From the NCBI RefSeq assembly GCF_025947345.1, contig NZ_CP110011.1, positions 3,162,001 through 3,226,000 on the forward strand: a stretch of 64,000 nt of DNA, read 5' to 3'. Each line of letters starts with the position of its first letter. The first letter of the stretch is position 1. The notes beneath the pieces are model-generated. The model did not search any database and had not been told where the DNA came from. It saw nothing but the letters and a program-made list of their open reading frames with translations. Both the position numbers and the translations under genes were made by a program. This document shows, in pieces, positions 52,327-61,328 of this stretch. This stretch comes from Flavobacterium sp. N502536. Lineage in GTDB: Bacteria; Bacteroidota; Bacteroidia; Flavobacteriales; Flavobacteriaceae.

Positions 52327-52463
52327 ACCGCAAGGGGCGCAAAAGTTTTTTCTTAGATTGCGCTTAATAACCGCAAAGTTCGCAAAGTTTTTTTCTTAGG
52401 TTGTGCTTAATAAACGCAAAGTTCGCAAAGCTTTATCCATTATAGCTTTGCGAACTTTGCGGT
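52327..52463. repeat. 43-bp tandem repeat ending in an 18-bp perfect hairpin
   Basis: Units start at 52,327, 52,370 and 52,413 (period exactly 43). Each begins A(A/C)CGCAA and ends with CTTA(G)...GCTTAATA. The third, partial unit carries CGCAAAGTTCGCAAAGCT (52,415-52,432), which pairs perfectly with AGCTTTGCGAACTTTGCG (52,444-52,461). The word CGCAAAGTT repeats with a 9-bp period inside each unit. It lies in the spacer after the response regulator. Confidence 0.8.
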
Positions 52464-52519
52464 TGTATAGATTCTTATAATTAAAAATCCTTGCACTCTT
52501 TGCGGTTAAACAAACAGTA

Positions 52520-52981
52520 CTATTTTTTATTCTTCCCGTTTTTGTAAACCACTTTTTCTACCACTGATGGTTTTCCGTTGCCTTTTGGGAACTCTTTCTT
52601 TTTAGGTTTTTTGGCAGCCGAACTTGATTTCGATGAACTTTGATCGCCTCTTGCTCTTTCAGGATCTTTTGGAGCAGCTTTAAATTCAGGTCGGTTTGAA
52701 CTGTCTTTCTTTGGAATTTCAGCTTTATGTTTGGCTAAAACATCATTTGGGTTTTTAGGGTTTTCTTTCGTTCCTCTTAAATGAATTACCAGTCCGTTTA
52801 AGAAGTTACGCAAAACCTGATCGCCACATTCCATATAATTCTCATGATCTTCGGCTCTAAAAAAAGCGCCCAATTCTGATTTTGAAATTCTAAAATCTAC
52901 TAATTCTAAAATTTCTACTATTTGGTCGTCACGGAGCATCAAAGCCACGCGAAGTTTTTTTAGGATATCGTTGTTTGTCAT
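52520..52981 (-). CDS. DUF1456 family protein (YehS-like)
   Basis: This 153-residue protein carries the DUF1456 domain, two helical units: NDILKKLRVALMLRDDQIVE and SELGAFFRAEDHENYMECGDQVLRNFL. The last 60 residues are a basic, Ser/Lys/Pro-rich tail (SSKSSSAAKKPKKKE), likely disordered. The role of DUF1456 is unknown. In E. coli the DUF1456 gene yehS lies with the LytTR/LytS-type genes yehT and yehU; here a LytS/LytTR pair is again the neighbour. Confidence 0.85.
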   Translation of the reverse strand: MTNNDILKKLRVALMLRDDQIVEILELVDFRISKSELGAFFRAEDHENYMECGDQVLRNFLNGLVIHLRGTKENPKNPNDVLAKHKAEIPKKDSSNRPEFKAAPKDPERARGDQSSSKSSSAAKKPKKKEFPKGNGKPSVVEKVVYKNGKNKK

Positions 52982-53289
52982 CGTTTAATTTTTTACAAAG
53001 GTACGTTTTAAAAGTAATTTGATTGCAATTTATTGAGTGGGGTGAGTTTTTTTTGCCACGAATTTCATGAATTTTCGCAAATTGTATTGCGTTCAAATTT
53101 AATTAGTGAAAATTCACGGAATTGGTTAATGAATTTGCTAATGATGTGGTTTTGACTGTTTTTTGCTTAAAAGTGTATTTATAAGAAATATCTTTAAAAT
53201 TTTGATATGAAAAAGGAATTTTAGTGAAATAAAGTGTTAAATTACGGGTCTAACAAACCAAATTATTAACCATTTTTAACTAAATTTTT
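52982..53289. other. 308-bp spacer upstream of the SusC gene
   Basis: It holds a partial hairpin repeat (GCCACGAATTTCATGAATTTTC near 53,055-53,077 against GTGAAAATTCACGGAATTGG near 53,107-53,126). No TAnnTTTG box is clear in front of the SusC gene. Confidence 0.4.
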
Positions 53290-56200
53290 ATGAAACAAAA
53301 GAATTTTACCTTTTCCTTCGTTTTGTTCTTACTTGCTTCAGGCATACTGTTTGCACAAAAAATAACGGTAAAAGGAAGCGTAACAGATGAGAGGGGAGTT
53401 TCAATGCCAGGTGTAAACATTCTGGAAAAAGGAACTTCCAATACTGCTACTTCTGGTTTAGACGGGGATTTTGCCATTAGCGTAAATAAAGGATCAGTCC
53501 TGCTATTTTCGTTCGTTGGGTACAAAATGAATGAAGCTACCGTAACAGGAAGTATTTTGAATGTAAAAATGAATCCGGATTCCAAAGAGTTGGAGGCAGT
53601 GACGGTAACCGCTTTTGGGATAAAAAATAAAACAAAATCTTTGGGTTACGCCAGCCAGACTTTGAAGGCGTTGGATATCGAAAGACCGGGTCAATTAAAT
53701 GCTCTTGAGAGTTTGCAAGGGGGAGTAGCGGGAGTAACCATAAGTAAAACTTCAGGAGGAGTTGGTGCAGGTGTAGATATTGTTATTCGTGGTGTTTCTT
53801 CTTTAGATCCGTCTAATAATAATCAGCCTTTGATTATTATTGATGGGAACCCTGTAAATAATTCTACGGCTATAGGAAATGTAGCGCCCTCAAAAGGCTC
53901 TAATTCTGTGAGTAGCGGAGAACAGTTTTCGTTTTCTAACAGAGCAATAGATATTAATCCGGAGGATATCGAAAGCTACACCGTTCTTAAAGGAGCCGGT
54001 GCTACGGCATTGTATGGTATTTTGGCTGGTAATGGTGTGATTATTATCACTACCAAAAGAGGAAAAGAAGGAAAGCCAAAAATTAATATCAATTCCAGCA
54101 TTTCTTTTAGTGAGGTAAATCATTATCCGGAGCTGCAATCCAAATACAGAGAAGGTCTAAACGGAGCTTCTTATGTAAAAAGTACCGTGTCGAATAGTCC
54201 TAGCGGTTTTGAATGGGTAAATCCTGCGAGCCCGGAGGATTCTGGAGTTTTGGACCGGAATATTCCAGTTCAGATGGTGCGGGAATTAAGTACAGAAATT
54301 TTTATAAAGATTTCTTTAAAACGGGTGTGACTCAAAATTTAGGTGTGAGTGTAAGCGGAGGAACAGAGAAAATCAATTATTTTGTATCTGCTTCTACCAG
54401 TAAAGATGAAGGCATTGTACCCAATACCTCTTACCAAAGAAAAACGTTCAAAGCAAATGGAGGGTATCAAATTTCTGAAAAATTTAAAATAGGGACTTCT
54501 TTTGCTTATACAAAATCGGGAGGCATAAGATCTAATAATGGAGACAAATCGGTTATGAGTTCTCTGGCATATTGGTCCCCTTCTATTGATGTAAACGATT
54601 ATCTTACTGCTGAGGGAAAAGAAAAAGATTATACAAATGGTATTATCGATCAGCCAAGGTATTTTACTTCTGTAAGTAATTTAAAAGATGATGTAAATCG
54701 TATTATTGCTTCGGCCGATTTTAATTATCAGGCAACTTCATGGTTAAACTTTGTGTATAGAGCTAGTGTAGATAATTATTCTGAAACAAGAAACAGATAT
54801 GTTCCTGCTAATCTTGATGTGGGAACAGCAGTAAATGGTTTTATTCTGGATGAAAATATTGGTTTTACCGGACTTAATTCCAGTTTTGTGATTACGGCCA
54901 ATAAAAAATTTGGAAATTTTAATACCACCCTTACCTTAGGAAATCAAATTTTGGATACCAAAAACACCTATTCAAATGTAAGAGGAGAAGGAATTTTTAT
55001 TACAGATTTTAATAATATTTCTAATGCGACCAATTTGTTTGCTTATAATTTGGGTCAAGAGCGCGTAAGAAACGTGGGAAACTTTTTTGAAGCAAAAGCA
55101 GATTATAAAGAAATTATTTATCTGGGTGTTACGGGGCGATACGATCAGGTATCTACTTTGCCGGTAAAAAATAATAAATTTGATTATTATTCTACGAATT
55201 TGTCTTTTCTTTTTGGAGATCTGATTGACCAGAACAAATCTATTTTGTCTTATGGAAAATTAAGAACATCCTGGGCACAAAGCGGAAAAACACCTCCGTT
55301 TGCGATCTTTAGAAAAAATATAAAAGATGTCAACTTTCCATTCAACGGAGTTGGAGGAGTATCTGCCACATCTGTTGATGCCAATCCAAATTTGAAAGCC
55401 GAAATTATATCGACTTGGGAAATAGGTACAGATTTACGTTTTTTTAGAGATAGAATACGACTGGAATACACTTATTTTAACAGAGTTAGTGACGATCAGA
55501 TTATTCAAAGAATCGTGCCGCAATCCTCTTCAATTACTGCATTTTGGGACAATGGGGGATCTTTAAAAACAACAGGAAACGAATTGACTTTAGGTGCAGA
55601 TTGGTTTAAAAATCCAAAGTTCAGCTGGACGTCTACGCTAAATTTTACACAATACAAAACTAAGGTTACAGAATTGCCTTTTGAAAATATTATTTTCGGA
55701 TATGACTCTCAGGCTACCAATATAACTTCACAAGTACGTTTGGGCGATGCAGCGGGAACACTTTATGGACAGTCCTGGCAACGCGTAGATGGTAAAGTAG
55801 TGATTGGTGCAAACGGATTGCCCGTTTTTAATAAAACAAGTACCGGAGCCATAGCCATAAATAAGATTGGCGAGGCTTTTCCGGACTGGGTAGCTACGCT
55901 AAACAATACGTTCAAAATTCAAAATTTTGATATTGGATTTTTGCTGGAATATAAAAAAGGCGGAGATGCGTACGATACAGCCAGAAGAAACGGAATTAGA
56001 AATGGTGTTTTGGGAGTTACGGCAGACCGAAACGAAAGTGCTGTTTTAGATGGTGTAAAATCTGATGGAGCAGGAGGATATGTGCCTAATGATATCCCTA
56101 TAAATAAATCGTTGCGCAACAATTATTACAACAATACGATTTACAATACAGCTGCAGATGCTCTTATACAGGACGCCTCCTGGTTTAAGCTTAGAAATGT

Positions 56201-56420
56201 GTCGGTTACTTATAATATGACCAAAGAAGCATTAAAAACCATTGGTGTTTCTAATTTGTCTTTTACCGTATCGGGGAGTAATTTCTTGATTTGGACACCA
56301 TTTGATGGTTTCGATCCGGAAGGTTCCAGCTATAGTGCCGGTACCAATGTTTACGGATTTACAGGTTTGACCACTCCGCTTACACAATCATATTCATTTA
56401 GTATTAATCTAGGATTTTAA
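53290..56420 (+). pseudogene. SusC/RagA-family TonB-dependent receptor, interrupted by a frameshift
   Basis: The first part (53,290-54,330, 346 codons) has a signal peptide, carboxypeptidase-regulatory domain (about 22-98; VKGSVTDERGVSMPGVNI) and plug (about 105-250; ALESLQGGVAGV, VIRGVSSLD, VLKGAGATALYG). It ends out of frame. The second part (54,213-56,420) continues the SusC protein in the other frame (WSFGPEYSSSDGAG, YKDFFKTGVTQNLGVSVSGG) to the barrel end SFSINLGF. Adding one G to the GGG at 54,215-54,217 joins them as FEWGKSCEPGGFWSFG, giving about 1,043 residues, normal for SusC. It may be a real inactivation, a phase switch or a sequencing error. SusC proteins form the outer-membrane barrel of glycan or peptide importers with SusD. 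Confidence 0.88.
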
Positions 56421-56430
56421 TTTATAAAAG

Positions 56431-57963
56431 ATGAAAAATATATTCAAAACCTTCTTGATAATAAGCATTGTCCTAACAACTTATAGCTGTAGCGATGATT
56501 ATTTTGATATAAATACACCGGGAAATGTAATACCTGATGCGAATAAAAATCTGAAAGATTTATTGGGTCCTGCAATTTACTACACATTTGATGCTCAGTA
56601 TACTGCTGCGACCAGAGTTTCTTTGCTAACGCAATATACTTCCTCTGCACTTAATTCGTCAGTAGGGGTAGACAATCATTACGAAGAATCCTTAGATAGC
56701 TATTGGTCTTCTGCGTATGTAAAAGCTTTAGGAAACCTAAAAGAAGTAGCCGATAAAGCCGATGAAACAAAATCATCACATTACAAGGGGATTGTTCAAA
56801 TTTTACAAGCTGTAAATTTTGGATTGCTGACGGATCTGTACGGAGATATACCTTTTTCGCAGGCGTCATTGGCATCACAGAATTTTAAGCCGGAATATGA
56901 CCGTCAGGAAGAGGTTTATAAAGGTATAAACAACCTATTAGATCAGGCAATTGCCAATTTATCAGCTCCTAACACATCCTCTTTTACTCCGGGAAAAGAA
57001 GACCTTGTTTATGGTGGAAATATAGGAAAATGGATAAAAGCGGCTTACACCTTTAAAGCGAGATATGCGTTGCACTTATCAAAAATCAATGCCACAACTG
57101 CTGCCAATACGGTAGTTTCTTATTTGGCAAAAGGAATAACATCCAATGCAGATGATTTTCAATTGATTTTCAATAAAGTACAGACAAATCCATGGTACAA
57201 TAACCAATTAGGACTTAATACCGGAAATGCATCTTATCTGATCACCAGGCAATTTATTGGTTTTATGAACGGGAGTACCTTTACTTTTAAAACCGTAGCG
57301 ATGGATCCCAGAATGCCATTATTGATTGATCTTAGAAGTTATCCCGTAACAGATGGAGTTGTTAATCCTAAAGATCCAAATCCTAATGTTCCGGGTAGTT
57401 ATATTGGTGGAGAACCTGGACAGGGATCAAAAGGAACACCAGCACCTAATGCTAAAATAGGCTTGTATTCTTATTATTCAAAAATAGATTCACCAGTTGT
57501 TATTTTGTCCTTTTCTGAAGTTAAACTAATGCAGGCCGAAGCACAATTTATTTTAAATGGAGGTAATGCGACAAGTACCGGAACAAATGCAATAGGGTAT
57601 AGCGCCTATATGGAGGCTATTGGTGCAAATATGGATAAATTAGGAGTTTCTGGTTCGGATAAAAATGCTTATTTGGGAGATGCTTCTATCAATAAAGGTG
57701 CGGCCAATTTGCAGTTGAAAGATATTATGAGGCAAAAAAATATAGCACTCTATTTGAACTGCGAAACATTTAATGATTACAGACGCTATGATTTTTCTAC
57801 AAACGTTTTTCCGGGATTAGCCCTGCCAAAAGCCGCCGATCCTGCTAATGGAGGAAAATGGATAAGAAGATTTATTTATTCTACCAACGAAAGAAACGCT
57901 AATAAAGCAAATTACGAATTAAACTTTAAATCAATGGTCACACCTGTTTGGTGGGACAAATAA
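56431..57963 (+). CDS. SusD/RagB-family outer-membrane lipoprotein
   Basis: This is a 510-residue lipoprotein (lipobox TTYSC, Cys20), expected on the outer-membrane surface as a lid on the SusC barrel. Helical TPR-like SusD segments are visible (DLYGDIPFSQAS, WIKAAYTFKARYALHLSKI, SFSEVKLMQAEAQFIL, DIMRQKNIALYLNCETFNDYRR, parts). The pattern fits the SusD-like_2 group. It starts 10 bp after SusC and shares its transcript, so polar or coupling effects of the SusC frameshift may reach it. Confidence 0.92.
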   Translation: MKNIFKTFLIISIVLTTYSCSDDYFDINTPGNVIPDANKNLKDLLGPAIYYTFDAQYTAATRVSLLTQYTSSALNSSVGVDNHYEESLDSYWSSAYVKALGNLKEVADKADETKSSHYKGIVQILQAVNFGLLTDLYGDIPFSQASLASQNFKPEYDRQEEVYKGINNLLDQAIANLSAPNTSSFTPGKEDLVYGGNIGKWIKAAYTFKARYALHLSKINATTAANTVVSYLAKGITSNADDFQLIFNKVQTNPWYNNQLGLNTGNASYLITRQFIGFMNGSTFTFKTVAMDPRMPLLIDLRSYPVTDGVVNPKDPNPNVPGSYIGGEPGQGSKGTPAPNAKIGLYSYYSKIDSPVVILSFSEVKLMQAEAQFILNGGNATSTGTNAIGYSAYMEAIGANMDKLGVSGSDKNAYLGDASINKGAANLQLKDIMRQKNIALYLNCETFNDYRRYDFSTNVFPGLALPKAADPANGGKWIRRFIYSTNERNANKANYELNFKSMVTPVWWDK

Positions 57964-57968
57964 AAACT

Positions 57969-58005
57969 AAAGCGGCTCTGATTTTTTGATCAGAGCTGTT
58001 TTTTT
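57969..58005. terminator. Bidirectional terminator between SusD gene and PLP-enzyme operon
   Basis: A 14-bp stem (57,969-57,982 with 57,989-58,002, two wobble pairs), loop TTTTTG, flanked by A and T. Confidence 0.8.
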
Positions 58006-59035
58006 ATAAGCCGCTACTTTGATTCAAAACGTCAATTAATTTGTCTAAATCATCTTTAACGTGATTTGCCGTAATCACAATTCGATTTAAAGGAGCTGTG
58101 TCTTTTTGGTATTTGAAATTGGCAATAATAATCTTGTTTGCTTCCAGTATTTCGATTAGATTTTCATCTTCTAAATAAAGTAAAGGGTATGTTTTATCAA
58201 ATTGGATTGTGTCATTTTTGATTAGTTTCTGATCGATATAATGAAGGTTATCCAGCAGTTTCTGATGTTGTACACTGTAAATTTCGGTTGCATCCGCCAG
58301 CGTCTGAACAAAAGCAGGATTCATTCCGGCAGCTGAGACAAAGGTATCGGTGTTTTTGATCTGATTGATAAAAGAAACATCACTGGCAATTACGCCACCG
58401 CTTAAGCCCAGTGCTTTTCCTAAAGACGACACCATGATTTTGCGCTTAATTGGAAGGTCGATACCCGAGTAAAGTCCGCAGCCATTTTGGCCTAAAATCC
58501 CAAGTGAATGAGATTCATCTATAAGTAAAGTAATTTCTTTATGATGGGGAATTTCTTTTAAAAGCGACAAATCAATGGTTTTGGTTTGATGGGAGGGAAC
58601 TCCGTCAGTAAGAATGCTGATTTTTTCTGCTTTAGCATCCAGCAGCCTTGGATTTATTTGGTTATTTAAAAATACTGGTAAACTATTGGGCGTTTTAATT
58701 GCGGTATGCAAATCTGAAAAATGAAAGAAACAATCGGTGGTTGTAAGCAATTGCTCGAGAACCAGTTTTCCGGCAAGCATTCCGGAGGATACGGTAACCG
58801 CGCTTTCGGATTGTATGTAACGGGCCAGAAAAGTTTCACCGTTTTCATAAGCCGTTAGTTTTATATTGGCATTTCTGGAGCTTCCATAGGTTGTTCCCCA
58901 TCGCAGCATATTTTTAATGACCAATTCCTGAAAAGCCCTGTTTGTGGGTAATCCCAAATAAGCTGTTCCTCCAAAATACAAATAATGCTCCTGATTGATT
59001 TCAATGATTCTGTCCGGAAATTGATCGACGTTCAT
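58004..59035 (-). CDS. PLP-dependent aminotransferase-fold enzyme, 2-amino-3-ketobutyrate ligase/BioF-like
   Basis: This is a 343-residue enzyme of the alpha-oxoamine synthase group within fold-type-I PLP enzymes. GTTYGSSRNANIKLTAYE is an equivalent of the family's glycine-rich loop; LLIDESHSLGILGQNG includes the cofactor Asp173; the PLP lysine is Lys207 in VSSLGKALGLSGG. It is about 40-50 residues shorter than BioF or glycine C-acetyltransferase, lacking part of the N-terminus. A specific reaction cannot be named. Gene order esterase, epimerase, this gene, with 5 bp separating it from the epimerase, suggests work on a common, probably peptide or amino-acid derived, substrate. Confidence 0.85.
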   Translation of the reverse strand: MNVDQFPDRIIEINQEHYLYFGGTAYLGLPTNRAFQELVIKNMLRWGTTYGSSRNANIKLTAYENGETFLARYIQSESAVTVSSGMLAGKLVLEQLLTTTDCFFHFSDLHTAIKTPNSLPVFLNNQINPRLLDAKAEKISILTDGVPSHQTKTIDLSLLKEIPHHKEITLLIDESHSLGILGQNGCGLYSGIDLPIKRKIMVSSLGKALGLSGGVIASDVSFINQIKNTDTFVSAAGMNPAFVQTLADATEIYSVQHQKLLDNLHYIDQKLIKNDTIQFDKTYPLLYLEDENLIEILEANKIIIANFKYQKDTAPLNRIVITANHVKDDLDKLIDVLNQSSGL

Positions 59036-59040
59036 AGCAG

Positions 59041-60051
59041 TTAGATTAAAGTAACTCCGGTTCCATTAAGTTCAGAATAATGGATTACACCATTTTTTAT
59101 GGTGACACCGGTGGCAATATCCTCTGCTAAAAGTAAGGCTCCATCCATATCCACATAATCCAGTTGAGGTAATAAGTGCGCAATTGCCGAGATTCCCACG
59201 GTAGATTCTGTCATGCAGCCCACCATCGTTTTCAGTCCTAATTTTTTGGCTTCTTCAATCATGCGTTTCCCCGGAGTCAAACCACCGCATTTCACCAATT
59301 TTACATTTACTCCGTGAAAATGATTGAAACATTTGGCTACATCTTCTTCAATAATACAGCTTTCGTCCGCTATTATGGGTAAAACCGAATGTTTGAAAAC
59401 TTCCTTATGCGCGTCCCAATGATCGGCTTTCAGAGGCTGTTCGAGAAATTCGACTCCTAGTTTTTTTAGTTTAATGGCGTTATGAATGGTTTCGTCAACC
59501 TCCCAGCCGCAATTGGCGTCGATTCTGAAAATAGCATCGGTATGTTTTCGAAGTTCTTTTACAATGGCGATGTCTTCTTTTGTCCCTAGTTTAATTTTAT
59601 AAATAGGCCACGGAAGCTCCTGCATTTTTGAAACCATTTTTTCTATAGAAGCAATACCAATCGTATAATCTGTCAGCGGATTTCGATCAATAGTGTAATT
59701 CCATAAATCGTATAGTTTTTTACCCTTTTTGCGTGCATACAGGTCGTTATAAGCCATGTCTAACGCACATAAAGCAAACATGTCATTCTTTAAATACGGA
59801 TAAATTTTTGCCCAGAAAATTTCAGGAGTTTCATTCGTAGTGTTTTCGATAATGCCTCTGATTTTTTCCAAATCCTGAATCATCATCGGAACGGTTGTTT
59901 TATAATACGGATTTGAAGTGGCCTCTCCAAAACCCGAAAAACCATCGCTTTTGAGCTCTACAATTAGCGAAGGCTGAAAATCAATTGATTCTCTGGAAAT
60001 GGTAAAAGTATGTTTGAGTTTTAGATTGTACTCTCTTAAAATTAATTCCAT
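59041..60051 (-). CDS. Dipeptide epimerase (L-Ala-D/L-Glu epimerase family)
   Basis: This is a 336-residue enolase-superfamily enzyme. Metal ligands Asp178 (FRIDANCGW), Glu204 (EFLEQPLKADHWD) and Asp229 (IIADESC) are in place, as are the catalytic lysines of the KIK pair (Lys152, Lys154) and Lys254 in KLVKCGGLT. The end DYVDMDGALLLAEDI matches the dipeptide-epimerase specificity block. These enzymes invert the alpha carbon of dipeptides such as L-Ala-L/D-Glu from peptidoglycan turnover; some members prefer other dipeptides. Middle gene of a tight operon. Confidence 0.9.
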   Translation of the reverse strand: MELILREYNLKLKHTFTISRESIDFQPSLIVELKSDGFSGFGEATSNPYYKTTVPMMIQDLEKIRGIIENTTNETPEIFWAKIYPYLKNDMFALCALDMAYNDLYARKKGKKLYDLWNYTIDRNPLTDYTIGIASIEKMVSKMQELPWPIYKIKLGTKEDIAIVKELRKHTDAIFRIDANCGWEVDETIHNAIKLKKLGVEFLEQPLKADHWDAHKEVFKHSVLPIIADESCIIEEDVAKCFNHFHGVNVKLVKCGGLTPGKRMIEEAKKLGLKTMVGCMTESTVGISAIAHLLPQLDYVDMDGALLLAEDIATGVTIKNGVIHYSELNGTGVTLI

Positions 60052-60066
60052 AAGTCTGTTTTTTAG

Positions 60067-60870
60067 TTAATACCCCAGCCAGATTATAGCTTTCGCAAAA
60101 CCATCACGCCAAAGTTTTTCATTATGTTCGCCTCCTTTTACAATTTTAGATTTGGTCAGATGAAGACAATAACAGTGTTTCGTATCTAATAAACGTTCCA
60201 TTTTTGTCATATCGGTTACCATATCATCGCTTTCTTTGTCTCCGCATAAAAAATAAATCTTGGTTTTGATTTTAGGAGTTTGTGTTGTCAAAGTATAAAT
60301 GTCATTCGAAAACCAGAAGGATGGCGAGAATACACCCGCTTTTCCAAAGGTTTCCGGGTATTTTAATATGGCGTAATACGAAACTAATCCGCCAAGCGAA
60401 CTTCCCATAATAAGGGTATTTTTTGCCTTGGTTTTTGTTTTGTAATGCTGATCAATATACGGTTTTAAGGTTTTTACAATAAAATCGAGATAATTATCGG
60501 CATTTCCACCACCATATTTGTCATTTTTATAGGGCGTTAATTCGCTTATACGATTGTCATTTCCGTGTTCAATACCCACTACAATTACGGGTGCTTTGAG
60601 GCTATCCAGTTTTTCGTCTACATTCCATTCGCCTGCGTACGAGGTTTTGGCATCAAACAAATTCTGAGCATCGTGCATATACATCACGGAGTATCTCTTT
60701 TTGGCTGTAGCCGAATAACCTTCAGGAAGATAAAGCCATATTTTTTTGGTGGTTTTTAATTGAGGGGCTTCAATCGTAAAAGTCGATACGTTTTTGGAAG
60801 CAGTACTGTTCTGTGCGCCGGCGATAGCCGTTACCCATAAGAAAATAAAAAAGAAAAATCTCCTAATCAT
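60067..60870 (-). CDS. Exported alpha/beta-hydrolase esterase
   Basis: This is a 267-residue protein with a signal peptide (MIRRFFFFIFLWVTAIAGAQ). Strand RYSVMYMHDAQNLFD, elbow MGSSLGGLVSYYAILK (Ser nucleophile), acid near FLCGDKESDDM and catalytic His in GGEHNEKLW make an esterase-D/Fes-like fold, similar to the protein at 28,637. First gene of the operon with the epimerase (15 bp) and PLP enzyme. It might cleave an ester or amide in the periplasm before the cytoplasmic steps. Confidence 0.87.
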   Translation of the reverse strand: MIRRFFFFIFLWVTAIAGAQNSTASKNVSTFTIEAPQLKTTKKIWLYLPEGYSATAKKRYSVMYMHDAQNLFDAKTSYAGEWNVDEKLDSLKAPVIVVGIEHGNDNRISELTPYKNDKYGGGNADNYLDFIVKTLKPYIDQHYKTKTKAKNTLIMGSSLGGLVSYYAILKYPETFGKAGVFSPSFWFSNDIYTLTTQTPKIKTKIYFLCGDKESDDMVTDMTKMERLLDTKHCYCLHLTKSKIVKGGEHNEKLWRDGFAKAIIWLGY

Positions 60871-60926
60871 GAGTACTGTTGCGTTTTAGATTTAAAAACA
60901 ATATTTTAGCTAAAAATAATAAATTG

Positions 60927-61328
60927 ATGAATACCGAAACAGAAAAGAGAAGTTTACTTTTAGAAATGATTGCTTTTTCTACCGTTGACGGGCAGTTGCA
61001 TAAGAGAGAGTATGATTTTTTGTGGCTGGTAGCCCAGGAGCTCAATATTGGCCCGGATGTTTTTCGTGATTTATTTCATCAGGAAAGCGCTGGTATAGTT
61101 ATAAAATCGGAGTTTCAGCGCATTCAGCAATTTTACAGACTGGCATTGATTATGTATTGTGATGGTATTTTGCATGAAAAAGAAGCAAAAGCCATACAGC
61201 AAATTTCCATTGAAATGGGATTGAATCCAAACGCTACCAGACGTGTTTTAGATTTAATGAAAAATGCGCCAAACGCTATAATTGACCCTAAAGTTTTATT
61301 GAAAGTTTTTCAGGAACAGCACAACTAA
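60927..61328 (+). CDS. TerB-like/DUF helical protein
   Basis: This 133-residue all-helical acidic protein shows the TerB-family pattern: EMIAFSTVDGQLHKREYDFLWLV and ALIMYCDGILHEKEAKAIQQI, each a helix, acidic DG loop and helix, then MGLNPNATRRVLDLM. TerB-like domains bind divalent metal through such acidic loops; function in non-tellurite contexts is unknown. The frame from 60,879 would start inside a possible promoter; the ATG at 60,927 begins the domain. The stop codon overlaps the uvrB stop by 4 bp, so the two convergent transcripts have no terminator between them. Confidence 0.75.
   Translation: MNTETEKRSLLLEMIAFSTVDGQLHKREYDFLWLVAQELNIGPDVFRDLFHQESAGIVIKSEFQRIQQFYRLALIMYCDGILHEKEAKAIQQISIEMGLNPNATRRVLDLMKNAPNAIIDPKVLLKVFQEQHN

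Noticed and set aside
52327..52463. CRISPR-like array
   Set aside because: The units are adjacent with a 43-bp period and no unique spacers; it is a plain tandem repeat. No cas gene is near.
54315..54321. Slippery heptamer T-TTA-AAA just before the first-frame stop of the SusC gene, as in programmed -1 frameshifting
   Set aside because: The second frame already encodes the conserved SusC stretch 30 residues upstream of this point, so a slip here would yield a wrong sequence in between. The heptamer is just part of the FFK codons.
60879..60926. Longer N-terminus for the TerB-like gene
   Set aside because: Starts with TTG in a region overlapping the esterase promoter; the ATG at 60,927 begins the conserved domain.
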